Positions 9,217 to 17,515 of a DNA stretch of 64,000 bases are shown piece by piece; positions within the stretch are counted from its first letter, which is position 1; each line of letters begins with the position of its first letter. This DNA is from Acidobacteriota bacterium (lineage in GTDB: Bacteria > Acidobacteriota > Blastocatellia > Chloracidobacteriales > JADJPF01): positions 62,001-126,000 of the forward strand of contig JACQZQ010000077.1 in NCBI GenBank assembly GCA_016213785.1, read 5' to 3'. The position numbers and the translations under genes were made by a program. The notes beneath the pieces were generated by a model that ran no database searches, was not told the origin of the DNA, and was given only the letters and a program-made list of their open reading frames with translations.

Positions 9217-11649
9217 ATGAATTATTCCCGTCTACATTTATTTTTACTAAACACTACACTTATTATCCTACTTAACTTTATTTCTGTCTTAGCAATTTCT
9301 GGTGAAATTACTGGCACTATTAAAGATGAATCAGGTCAAATAGTAAGTAATGCCACTGTCTTACTTATTACTCGCGATGGTCGCCAAATGTCTATTACAA
9401 CAGGAAACGATGGTCGATTTAGCTTTTCTAATCTAAAAACTGATAGCTATTTTATTAAAGCTACTGCATCAGGTTTTCGTAGTCTTGTTAGCCAGGAAAT
9501 TATCCTAACTAATAATGAAAACAAAGATCTAGACCTTACTCTAAAAATATTTGGTATTAACGAAGAAATTGTAGTAACTGCTGAAAATAGCTCTCAACTT
9601 GTTGATCAAACATCTAAATCCCTCTCTACTCTTAGCCAAGAGGAAATAGTTTCACGCCAAGAATATACTCTAGCTGAAACCCTAAGCACTCTTCCAGGAG
9701 TCCGTCAAAGAAGTTTTGGTGGGCCAGGTTCACTAACATCTATTAGACTGCGTGGTCTTGCTAATGAAAATACTGCAATTTTAATTGATGGGCTTAGGTT
9801 TCGTGATGCTGGTGATATTCGTGGCTCATCTCAAGCTCTACAAGATTCACTCTTTAATGATAATGTGCAAAGAATCGAACTTTTACGTGGGAGCGGAAGC
9901 TCTTTATATGGAACAAATGCTGTTGGTGGAGTAATTAATATTGTCCCATTTACAGGAGTTGGTAGACCAAGTGGTGAAATTTCTTTTCAAGGAAGTGGAC
10001 TAGGACAACTACGAGAATCTGCTCGTATTGGCGGTAGTTTTAAGAATACATTTAGTTATAGCTTTGGCGCTTCACGTATTGATACTAATGATGGAATTGA
10101 TGGTCAAGATATTTTTCGTAGCACTTCCTTTGCTACAAGCTTACGCTATTTGCCTAGTAGCAATTTTTCTCTATCAGGGGTAATTAGTTATAATCGCTCA
10201 TTTCTACAAATTAATGATAGCCCTTTCCCAATTGGGCCAACAGGAAATGAGCTTGGTTATGCTAGTGGTTCAGGCAATATAACAGGGTTTATTACTGATT
10301 TAGATGATCCTGATGCATTTCGCACTACTAGATTTTTTCAAAGTGGCTTTTCCCTTCGTCATCGAGTTAGTGACATAGTTAGCTATAATGCTAGCTTTAA
10401 CTTTGTCCGTTCTAACCGTAGATTTTTTGATGGCCCCGCAGCATCACCCCTTTTAGTATCCTTAATTACTAAAGCTCAAGGTTTTTTTCCTAGGTCAACA
10501 AGTGATACTCTTTTTAAGGGTCGTACCTATACTTTTAATACAGGCGTAAACCTTCGATTAGGCAAATACAATTTAGCAACTATTGGGTTTGAAGCAGAAA
10601 AAGAGCGACTAAGACAGACTACAGATTTTTTTGGTAAAGAAAGCTTTGCCCAAAAAACTTACGGTATTTATTTTCAAGATCAGTTTAGCTATTTTGAAAA
10701 TCGCTTACAGCTTTCTTTAGCAAGCCGAATTCAGTTTTTTACTCTTGATTTTGATAATTTAAGTACTATTCCTTCTGGTGATCTAGCTAATCTAAAAAAT
10801 ATTGATATTCCTAAGGCTTATACTGGTGATGGGTCAATAGCTTATAGCTTTTTCAAAACAGGAACAAAATTGCGTGCTCACATTGGAAATAGCTTTCGTG
10901 CTCCTGCGCTTTTAGAGCGTTTTAGCGCATTTGATGGTACATTTATGCCTGTTAGAATTGGAAACCCTTTTCTACGACCAGAAAGAGCCATTTCTGTTGA
11001 TGGGGGAATAGATCAGTCACTTTTGAAAAATCGACTCAAAATAGGGCTTACGTATTTTTATACTAGACGACAAGAAATTATTTCTGCTGGATTTATACCT
11101 TTTTCTTCATCCACAGGAGCAGCATTTTTTCAGTCTAATAGCCCTGGTGGATTGTCTCGCGGTGCTGAAATTTCTGTAAACGCTAATCCAGCCAAAGGGT
11201 TAGATGTAAGTTTAGCTTATACTTATGTTAACTCTGAGCTAAATTTTCGCAATATTTTACTTGAAGCTAAAGGAACAACAATTAATCCTAATGGTCAGTT
11301 TATCTCTGGTAGCACACGCGCTTTTGGTATTCCACGAAATACTTTTAGTGCAGTTATTAATCAAAGGTATAAGCAATTTAACATTAACTTTGATTTAACT
11401 GCTATTAGTGAATTTGATAGCCTATTTTTCTCCCCAGGAGAGTTTTTTAATGGCTTTGCATCTAGGATTGTTAGGCTTGATGGTTATGTAAAAGCCGATT
11501 TAGGGGCTTCTTATACCTTCCCTTTAGGAGAAAAAACAAACCTAGAAATTTTTGGTAAAGTTTCTAACCTTTTTGATGAAAAATACTTTGAAGATGGCTT
11601 TAAAACTCCAGGAGCAATAGGAACTGGTGGAATAAAATTTAGGTTTTAA
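9217..11649 (+). CDS. TonB-dependent outer-membrane receptor, probably for cobalamin (BtuB-like)
   Basis: An 810-residue outer-membrane receptor. It has a hydrophobic signal sequence (about 1-28), a carboxypeptidase-regulatory-like beta domain (about 29-115), a plug domain (about 120-245, with RLRGLANENTAILIDGL and RIELLRGSGSSLYGTNAVGG), and a long beta-barrel ending in aromatic F at the C-terminus, as barrel proteins do. Energy comes from TonB-ExbB-ExbD, not in this window. The barrel sequence alone does not name the ligand; the cobalamin riboswitch directly upstream makes B12 or a corrinoid the best guess. The N-terminal extra domain is typical of Bacteroidota and Acidobacteriota receptors. 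Confidence 0.9.
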   Translation: MNYSRLHLFLLNTTLIILLNFISVLAISGEITGTIKDESGQIVSNATVLLITRDGRQMSITTGNDGRFSFSNLKTDSYFIKATASGFRSLVSQEIILTNNENKDLDLTLKIFGINEEIVVTAENSSQLVDQTSKSLSTLSQEEIVSRQEYTLAETLSTLPGVRQRSFGGPGSLTSIRLRGLANENTAILIDGLRFRDAGDIRGSSQALQDSLFNDNVQRIELLRGSGSSLYGTNAVGGVINIVPFTGVGRPSGEISFQGSGLGQLRESARIGGSFKNTFSYSFGASRIDTNDGIDGQDIFRSTSFATSLRYLPSSNFSLSGVISYNRSFLQINDSPFPIGPTGNELGYASGSGNITGFITDLDDPDAFRTTRFFQSGFSLRHRVSDIVSYNASFNFVRSNRRFFDGPAASPLLVSLITKAQGFFPRSTSDTLFKGRTYTFNTGVNLRLGKYNLATIGFEAEKERLRQTTDFFGKESFAQKTYGIYFQDQFSYFENRLQLSLASRIQFFTLDFDNLSTIPSGDLANLKNIDIPKAYTGDGSIAYSFFKTGTKLRAHIGNSFRAPALLERFSAFDGTFMPVRIGNPFLRPERAISVDGGIDQSLLKNRLKIGLTYFYTRRQEIISAGFIPFSSSTGAAFFQSNSPGGLSRGAEISVNANPAKGLDVSLAYTYVNSELNFRNILLEAKGTTINPNGQFISGSTRAFGIPRNTFSAVINQRYKQFNINFDLTAISEFDSLFFSPGEFFNGFASRIVRLDGYVKADLGASYTFPLGEKTNLEIFGKVSNLFDEKYFEDGFKTPGAIGTGGIKFRF

Positions 11650-11651
11650 AT

Positions 11652-11786
11652 GTTAGGGTAGACACGTAGGTCTACCCTAACCTAAAGACGCGTAGGTTTA
11701 CCTTAACCTAAAGGTACGTAGGTTTACCTTAACCTAAACGTTGGGGTAGACCTACGTGTCTACCCCAACATTTAACGTGTCTACCC
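11652..11786. repeat. Array of REP-like palindromes between convergent genes
   Basis: The space between the receptor and the phosphatase is almost wholly repeats. 11652-11681 is a 12-bp stem (GTTAGGGTAGAC/GTCTACCCTAAC, loop ACGTAG). Two 22-base direct copies with core CGTAGGTTTACCTTAACC lie at 11691-11712 and 11717-11738. 11740-11769 is a second 12-bp stem (GTTGGGGTAGAC/GTCTACCCCAAC, loop CTACGT). A partial copy CGTGTCTACCC is at about 11776-11786. The stems could also end transcription from both sides. The same core occurs at 46886-46910 and 54807-54856. Confidence 0.85.
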
Positions 11787-11788
11787 AT

Positions 11789-12358
11789 CTAATATTTTAA
11801 GCGTGTAAGAGTAGCTTTTCCTTTTCCATAGATTGTTACAATAAATAGGTTATCATATTCGGTTTCATCTATGGTTATGTTTGCATTTGCTCCTAGCTCT
11901 TTTATTATTTCTGGCAAAGTATTGCTATGACCAACTACTAAAACATTTTCGCCAGGTTTTTCATAAACTTTTTTTGCAGTTTCTTTAAAAGATTCCTTTA
12001 GATTAGTTTTGATTGGTATTGTAGTACTTTCTATACCAAGGTGTTTTGCAAGTGGTTCAGCGGTTTGCTTTGTTCGCAAAAGCTCAGAGGTATAAATAGC
12101 TTTTATTTGAGCATTTCCAAGAACATGTGCAAGTTGCTTTGCTCTTAAGCTACCAATATCTAGTAAAGGGGGGTCATCGGCTGGACTAGTGGCTTTTTCT
12201 GCATGTCTAACAAGAAAAACTGTAGTTATTTTAACCTCATCTTGTGCTGAAAAAGCAGTTACCCCAAAGCTAACTAGAGCGATTGTAAAAATAATAATGA
12301 GTTTCGTAAAAATACTTAAATTAGTAAATAATGTTAAGTAAGGTGTTTGATTTTGCAT
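11789..12358 (-). CDS. Secreted histidine-phosphatase family protein
   Basis: A 189-residue member of the phosphoglycerate-mutase-like histidine phosphatases. The catalytic FLVRHAEK motif (RHAE at 51-54) holds the nucleophilic His; SELLRTKQTA supplies the conserved Arg and GHSNTL the second His (H144). The N-terminal 38 residues contain a hydrophobic segment ending in AFSAQ, a likely signal peptide, so the enzyme should act in the periplasm or at the membrane. Such proteins remove phosphate from small molecules, sugars or proteins; the substrate is unknown. It lies 35 bases downstream of the ADOP permease gene and may be cotranscribed with it. Confidence 0.8.
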   Translation of the reverse strand: MQNQTPYLTLFTNLSIFTKLIIIFTIALVSFGVTAFSAQDEVKITTVFLVRHAEKATSPADDPPLLDIGSLRAKQLAHVLGNAQIKAIYTSELLRTKQTAEPLAKHLGIESTTIPIKTNLKESFKETAKKVYEKPGENVLVVGHSNTLPEIIKELGANANITIDETEYDNLFIVTIYGKGKATLTRLKY

Positions 12359-12393
12359 TAATAAAAGCCTCTTTATTTAGTCGAATTTAGTAA

Positions 12394-14817
12394 CTATTCT
12401 CTCCTTAAAGCTACCATTGGATCAACAAGAGTTGCTCTATGGGCTGGAATATAGGTAGCTAAAAATGAAACTCCAGCTAATAAAAGGCTAACGCTGAAAT
12501 ATGTAAGTAGATCTGTTGTGCTTACTCCATAAAGTAAACTCTTAAGCAAATAATTTAACGCTAGAGATGTGGCTATTCCAATTAGAAGCCCTATTGAGGT
12601 TAAAAACATTCCTTCTTTCAAAATCATTTTTATTATAGCTAGGTTATGAGCACCTAAAGCAATGCGAATGCCTATTTCATGGGTTCTTTGAGTAACGGAG
12701 TAAGAAAGAACTCCATATATACCTATAGTTGCTAAAACTAGTGCAACTCCAGCAAAAATACCCAGTAGAGTCATTAGGAATTTTGCTTCAGTTAAAGATT
12801 CTCTAACAATTTGCTCTAATGGTTTAACATTAAATTGTGGTAGGTCTTTATCTAGATTAAAAAACTCTTTACGAATAGCATTAGTTAGAGAGCTTGGGTC
12901 TATTTTTGAGGAAACAGCAAGAAATATAGTCCCTCTAGCAAGTTGGCCTGGGTATTGAAAATAGGGAAAATAAGTTTGCATAAAAGCATCTTCGCTTAGT
13001 TTACCTACCTTAATATCATTAACTATTCCTATTACTTCACTCCATTCAGGTTCTTCTCCTTCATCAGGAACTCCTCGTGTAAGTCTTTTGCCAATAGGAT
13101 CTTGTCCAGGAAAAAGTTTTTCTGCTGCGGTTTGATTAAGTACTACTACTTTTTTACCATTTATATTATCTTGAAGATCAAATAATCTTCCTTTAAGTAA
13201 AGTGATGCCCATAAGTTGAAAATAATCAGGGGTAACATCGTTTGTCATAGTAAAAGGAATTTCATTAAATATTATAGGTCTACCTTCTACAGTAAAACGT
13301 ACCTTAAAGTATTGTGATGTAAGAGGTATACCTGTGCTAACAGAGGCATATTCTACACCTGGCAGAGTTTTGATTTGTTCTATTAAGCGTTTGTTAAATT
13401 CAGCATCTTGTTCTGAAGTTTTGTAAATGGTTCTAGGGAGTGAAAACTGCATAGTAAGTATGTTGTTTGTCTTAAAACCTGGATTAATTTGTACCATATT
13501 AACAAAACTTCTAATTAGCAGTCCTGAACTAATTAATAAAACGAGAGAGATAGCTATTTCTCCAATAACAAATATGTTACTAATTTTCCTACCTCGCCAG
13601 TTAACTAGAGCGTTACTATTTTCTTTCATTACTTCACTTAAATTGGTTTTTCTAGCTTGTAAGATAGGAATAAGCCCTAGCAAAATACCTGTTAAGATAG
13701 AAACTAGTAATGTAAAGAGCAAGACCTGTAGATTAATTTCAATATTAACTACTCTAGGTAATATGACTAGATCTGATTTAACAAATAAATTGAGTAAGAG
13801 TTTAGCTAGTAATACACCTGAAATACCGCCAACACTTGCTAATAAGAGGCTTTCAATAAAAAATTGTTGAGCTAGACGCAAACGTCCTGCTCCTAGAGCA
13901 ATTCTTACAGCAACTTCTTTTTCTCTTAAAGTAGCTCTAACTAAAATTAGGTTTGCAACATTGGCACATGAAATTAAAAGCAGTAGGCATACTGATGCCA
14001 TTAGAATAGTTAATGCAGGCTTTACATTTTTTACTATAACCTCGTGGACTGGGGTAATTACTACTGTCCAGCCTTTGTTAATATTTGGCATTTCTTCTTC
14101 TTGAACTTTAGCAATAGCTTTTATATCTGCTTCGGTTTGGGCTAGAGTAACATTAGGCTTTATTCTTCCAATAACTTGAAAAACATGAAAACCCAGTATT
14201 TCCTGGTTTTTATCTATTGCTAGAGGGACATAAAAACGATGTTGGAGCCTATCATCATTTGGGGCAACACCAATTATAGTGTGTTTTATTCCATTTATAA
14301 GTAAATCGCTATTAATAATATTTGGGCTACTATTAAATTTTTCTTGCCAAAAACTTTCTTCAAGAACAACTACTTGACCAAAGCCTGCTTTGTCTTCTTC
14401 AGGTAAAAAGAAACGGCCTAGTAGGGGTTTTACCCCTAAAGTATCAAAAAAATTATAGGTTACTTGATCACCTAGTACTCTTTCTGGTTCTGTTAGAAAA
14501 GTAACATTAAAGTTTTTATCTCTTTTTGCAGCTAGATTCTCAAAACTCTTATTACGATCACGCCAGCCTTCATAACGCTCTATAACGGTATTAGGCAAAG
14601 GAGGAGAGCCATTTGTAGGGTTAAAAGATTGTATCCAAAATAATTCTTCTGGATTTTTATAAGGAAGAGGCTTTAATACAATTCCATAGATAATACTAAA
14701 AATTGCTGTATTAGCTCCAATACCTAAGGCTAAAGTGAGGATAGCAATAAAAGTAAAAGTAGGGCTTTTTAAGAGCATTCTTAGGCCATAACGTAAGTCT
14801 TGTAATAGAGTATCCAT
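12394..14817 (-). CDS. ADOP-family FtsX/MacB-like ABC permease
   Basis: An 807-residue membrane protein. It starts with the N-terminal ADOP signature ([18 protein letters not shown], then [16 protein letters not shown]). Two copies of the unit follow: a membrane helix, a MacB-like periplasmic core and three FtsX helices (first copy about 20-395, second about 418-807), ending in [10 protein letters not shown]. The doubled permease in one chain is typical of Acidobacteriota, where dozens of paralogues can occur. No ATPase gene adjoins it. The family is linked to MacB-type export or cell-envelope signalling; the cargo is unknown. Its RBS, AGGAGG, is strong. Confidence 0.9.
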   Translation of the reverse strand: MDTLLQDLRYGLRMLLKSPTFTFIAILTLALGIGANTAIFSIIYGIVLKPLPYKNPEELFWIQSFNPTNGSPPLPNTVIERYEGWRDRNKSFENLAAKRDKNFNVTFLTEPERVLGDQVTYNFFDTLGVKPLLGRFFLPEEDKAGFGQVVVLEESFWQEKFNSSPNIINSDLLINGIKHTIIGVAPNDDRLQHRFYVPLAIDKNQEILGFHVFQVIGRIKPNVTLAQTEADIKAIAKVQEEEMPNINKGWTVVITPVHEVIVKNVKPALTILMASVCLLLLISCANVANLILVRATLREKEVAVRIALGAGRLRLAQQFFIESLLLASVGGISGVLLAKLLLNLFVKSDLVILPRVVNIEINLQVLLFTLLVSILTGILLGLIPILQARKTNLSEVMKENSNALVNWRGRKISNIFVIGEIAISLVLLISSGLLIRSFVNMVQINPGFKTNNILTMQFSLPRTIYKTSEQDAEFNKRLIEQIKTLPGVEYASVSTGIPLTSQYFKVRFTVEGRPIIFNEIPFTMTNDVTPDYFQLMGITLLKGRLFDLQDNINGKKVVVLNQTAAEKLFPGQDPIGKRLTRGVPDEGEEPEWSEVIGIVNDIKVGKLSEDAFMQTYFPYFQYPGQLARGTIFLAVSSKIDPSSLTNAIRKEFFNLDKDLPQFNVKPLEQIVRESLTEAKFLMTLLGIFAGVALVLATIGIYGVLSYSVTQRTHEIGIRIALGAHNLAIIKMILKEGMFLTSIGLLIGIATSLALNYLLKSLLYGVSTTDLLTYFSVSLLLAGVSFLATYIPAHRATLVDPMVALRRE

Positions 14818-15008
14818 AAAGAAAACCTCCTAGAGTGTTTTGGAGATCGATTTGGGGCTATAATTAAATAAAGCTACCAACTACTATGCCATCAAATTAT
14901 TTTATTTATCTAGCATAAAATAATGGGTTAAAGGATAGGTTTAGAGTTTTATCTAATAAAAAATGGTCGATTTTGGGATTGTGTTGTTCAAAAATGAAAG
15001 AGTAATTT

Positions 15009-16385
15009 TTACATAGAGTTAAGAACATGCCGCCAACGGCTAATGGCTAGATCGCTAAATAAGACTACTTTTATTCTACGAACATTTCTAGGTTGGAGTG
15101 AGGCAAAACTTTGTATTGCTTCTAGCATTAATTTTGCGGCTAGATCCATTGGAACATCTCCAACACCTGTGCCTAAAGCAGGAAATAAAACATACGTAAA
15201 ATTCCTAGTTTCAGCACCCATTAAAACTCTTAGAGTTGTTCTTTGAAGGCATATAGCCCCATCTAGTGCAGCAACGGCATGAGCTAGAATACGAGTGCGT
15301 AATTTTCCTGGATTTGTCCAAACTACATCTCCCATTTTTACAGGCCCTTGTGCCATTGCTTCTTGTTCTATACTATCACCACCTGCTAAGCGTAAAGCAT
15401 TTGCAACGCCTAAACGCATAGTTAGATTGGTGTTAGCAGCATTAACTATAACTTCGCCTGCTTCTTGAGCTAAATCACCCTGTTTTAGTTCTATAGTTAT
15501 AGCCCCTACTTGAACAATATCTTGGCTTATTAAAATAAACTTAGGTATTGGTTCTATAATTCTTTCTAGAACTTGTGCCATTGCTTCTGTACTAGAAAAT
15601 CTATCGCTTGCTTTTTTATTCAAAGCTTTTTCAATTACAGCAAAAAGGTAAGCTTCGGCAGGGGTTTCTGCTTTTGGCGCTTGATAAAGCGATGAAGTAT
15701 GAGCTAGGTGTAAATCATACCAATTACGACCCTTAAAAGGAACTTGATTAGTAGCTAAAACATGTGCAGTTATACCTAAGGCGTAGACATCTGTTTGGCG
15801 TTCTAATCGTTCCTGTAACCATTGCTCAGGAGCCATAAAGGAAGGCGTACCAGCTAAGGAGTCTACATTTTCATTAGGGTCTTGTCCTTTAGTTAAATCT
15901 ACGGCTACGCCAAAATCACCTACAGCAGTAACACCATCACCACATAAAAATAAATTGGCAGGTTTAACATCTCTATGAATAACACCTGCTTGATGAATGG
16001 AATGTAGCCCTCTAGCAACATCTATAACAATTCGACAAACTATGTTTATGGGTAAACGCCAGTTACTTTCTTTTAGGTAGCCTAACAATTCGCTTAAGTC
16101 TATACCATCAATATAGCGTTGTATAACAAAAGGGATGCCTGTTTCAATACCCGCATCTAAGACACTTACAACATTTGGAGAAGAAACTCGTGCAGCTAAG
16201 TGAGCTTCCTTAAAAATACTTAAGTCATTAGAAACATTAAAGGTTTTTATAACTAGAGGAATCTGTAAGATAGGATGGCTAGCTAAATAAGCTGCTCCCA
16301 TTGCTCCTTGACCAAGCAGACTATGAACTAAAAGACCATGGAAAAATTTACCTACTTCTAGAGATTGGACTGAAGAGGATTGCAT
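15009..16385 (-). CDS. Ser/Thr protein kinase fused to a macro (ADP-ribose-binding) domain
   Basis: A 458-residue soluble protein with two domains. Residues about 20-280 are a complete Hanks-type kinase: glycine loop LGQGAMGAAYLA, Lys47 in LVIKTF, HRDVKPANLF (catalytic Asp139), DFGVAVDL (157-159) and APEQ. Residues about 295-458 match a macro domain: IVNAANTNL (NAAN at 315-318), then LGVANALRLAGG in place of the usual GGGVAxAI, and the second loop FPALGTGVGDVP. Macro domains bind or remove ADP-ribose. No membrane segment is seen. The gene follows DoxX by 7 bases. The macro assignment rests on motif order; the changed first glycine loop leaves activity open. Confidence 0.85.
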   Translation of the reverse strand: MQSSSVQSLEVGKFFHGLLVHSLLGQGAMGAAYLASHPILQIPLVIKTFNVSNDLSIFKEAHLAARVSSPNVVSVLDAGIETGIPFVIQRYIDGIDLSELLGYLKESNWRLPINIVCRIVIDVARGLHSIHQAGVIHRDVKPANLFLCGDGVTAVGDFGVAVDLTKGQDPNENVDSLAGTPSFMAPEQWLQERLERQTDVYALGITAHVLATNQVPFKGRNWYDLHLAHTSSLYQAPKAETPAEAYLFAVIEKALNKKASDRFSSTEAMAQVLERIIEPIPKFILISQDIVQVGAITIELKQGDLAQEAGEVIVNAANTNLTMRLGVANALRLAGGDSIEQEAMAQGPVKMGDVVWTNPGKLRTRILAHAVAALDGAICLQRTTLRVLMGAETRNFTYVLFPALGTGVGDVPMDLAAKLMLEAIQSFASLQPRNVRRIKVVLFSDLAISRWRHVLNSM

Positions 16386-16392
16386 AAAGCTA

Positions 16393-16821
16393 CTACTCCA
16401 AGTTTAGTTTTACCTCTGCTTGCTGTGTTTTAGAAGAAGTTCCTTTATTAAAAGGGGTTTGCCCTCTTAGACAACAGCGATAAACCCAATAAATTAGTAA
16501 AGGTTGTATAGGGAGTCTAATTATTAGAGGTATTGTCATTAGAGTCCAGCCATTAGATTTTACTTCGTTTATAAACATTTGGATATTGGCAGGAAAAACC
16601 GCTATTAATAAGGCAATTAAACCATATCCTGCCAACTTGCGAACAGGGGAGATAAGGACTCCAAGACCCCCTAAAATTTCAAAAACCCCACTTATATAAA
16701 CTAGTTCTAAGTGATAAGGCAAATAAGGGGGCATTATGCTAACAAAAAATTTAGGGTTAACAAAATGCATAGTCCCCACGCCTATAAATAAAATTGCAAT
16801 TAAAACTATAGACCTAGTCAT
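16393..16821 (-). CDS. DoxX-family small membrane protein
   Basis: A 142-residue protein with four predicted membrane helices. The DoxX-like pattern is visible: GVGTMHFVNPKFF at the first helix, then SGVFEILGGLGVLI with the conserved E-x-x-G-G at the second. DoxX-like proteins are linked to redox or quinone-related membrane functions but are poorly defined. It precedes the kinase-macro gene by 7 bases, so the two are probably cotranscribed. A second, unrelated-looking DoxX gene occurs at 63072. Confidence 0.75.
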   Translation of the reverse strand: MTRSIVLIAILFIGVGTMHFVNPKFFVSIMPPYLPYHLELVYISGVFEILGGLGVLISPVRKLAGYGLIALLIAVFPANIQMFINEVKSNGWTLMTIPLIIRLPIQPLLIYWVYRCCLRGQTPFNKGTSSKTQQAEVKLNLE

Positions 16822-17515
16822 TTATTTTACTCCTATTAATATTTATTCCCTAGAAACGCTAAAATAAACTAGTTGATAAGAAAAGTAAATTTTACTAACC
16901 GAAAATTTTTAGAGTGTATTTTTTACATAGTCTTTAGAAAAATTTACACATTTTTAATAAAATATAGTATCTTACCTATATCAACAAAACCTATAAGCCA
17001 TAAGCATATAAACCATTGATTTTACAAATAATTAATAGGTAGATCCGGAAAACTATTTTTCTATGGCACGCAGATTGTTAAGCGTGTTTGCCATAATAAC
17101 CTTTTTTATAATAGTTACAAAAATAGTAGTTACAAAAATAATAGTTACAAAGTAATAATGGGAAGTAATATTTTAGAAATATATTCTATCAAAAGTATAT
17201 TCTTTCCCCACAACACAAGCCCCATAATGTTCTAAGTCTTGTAAGTTGTCTAAATCTTATACCTAAATTCTTTTATTCTTTAGGTAATTTTCTTTTTCGT
17301 TAATAATTTTTAGTCAATAAACTATAAACCAATTATCTATCTTTAAATTATATTTATGGTTTGCGTTTGGTAGTACTCAACTTTTTTGACTATTGCCAAT
17401 TTGGTAAACCTTATACCTATTAAGCTAAATATACTATGTCATCGTACTAGATGCCTAGCAATGCTTTTGCATTGTGCGGGGAAACTATTTTTAATATTTT
17501 TCAGGAGATAAAAAA
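16822..17515. other. Long divergent intergenic region with regulatory signals
   Basis: About 690 bases between the DoxX gene (minus) and the 567-residue protein gene (plus), with no convincing gene. It holds a weak sigma-70-like pair (TTTACA 16943, TAGTAT 16965, spacing 16). It also holds the sigma-54-like site at 17064-17079, which lies in a partial inverted repeat TATGGCA/TGCCATA (about 17063-17098). Three near-copies of ATAGTTACAAAAATA lie at about 17109-17152, and a hairpin GCAATGC/GCATTGT at about 17459-17477 sits shortly before the gene's strong RBS. A long 5-prime leader is likely. Confidence 0.5.
17064..17079 (+). promoter_or_regulatory. Candidate sigma-54 promoter (-24/-12)
   Basis: TGGCACG, four bases, TTGTT matches the sigma-54 consensus TGGCACG-N4-TTGCW at all core bases except the C at -12. 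Spacing is exact. Transcription would start near 17090 and run towards the 567-residue protein gene, leaving a leader of about 425 bases. Seen directly as a pattern match; use by RNA polymerase is inferred. Confidence 0.45.

Noticed and set aside
11652-11786. CRISPR array
   Set aside because: Units are palindromic with almost no spacers, there are only four or five, and no cas gene is present.
13427-13870. Open frame antisense to the ADOP permease gene
   Set aside because: It is a shadow of the coding frame on the other strand, with no RBS and no protein-like features.
16822-17515. tRNA or known small RNA in the long spacer
   Set aside because: No cloverleaf or T-loop sequence was found; only short hairpins and repeats.
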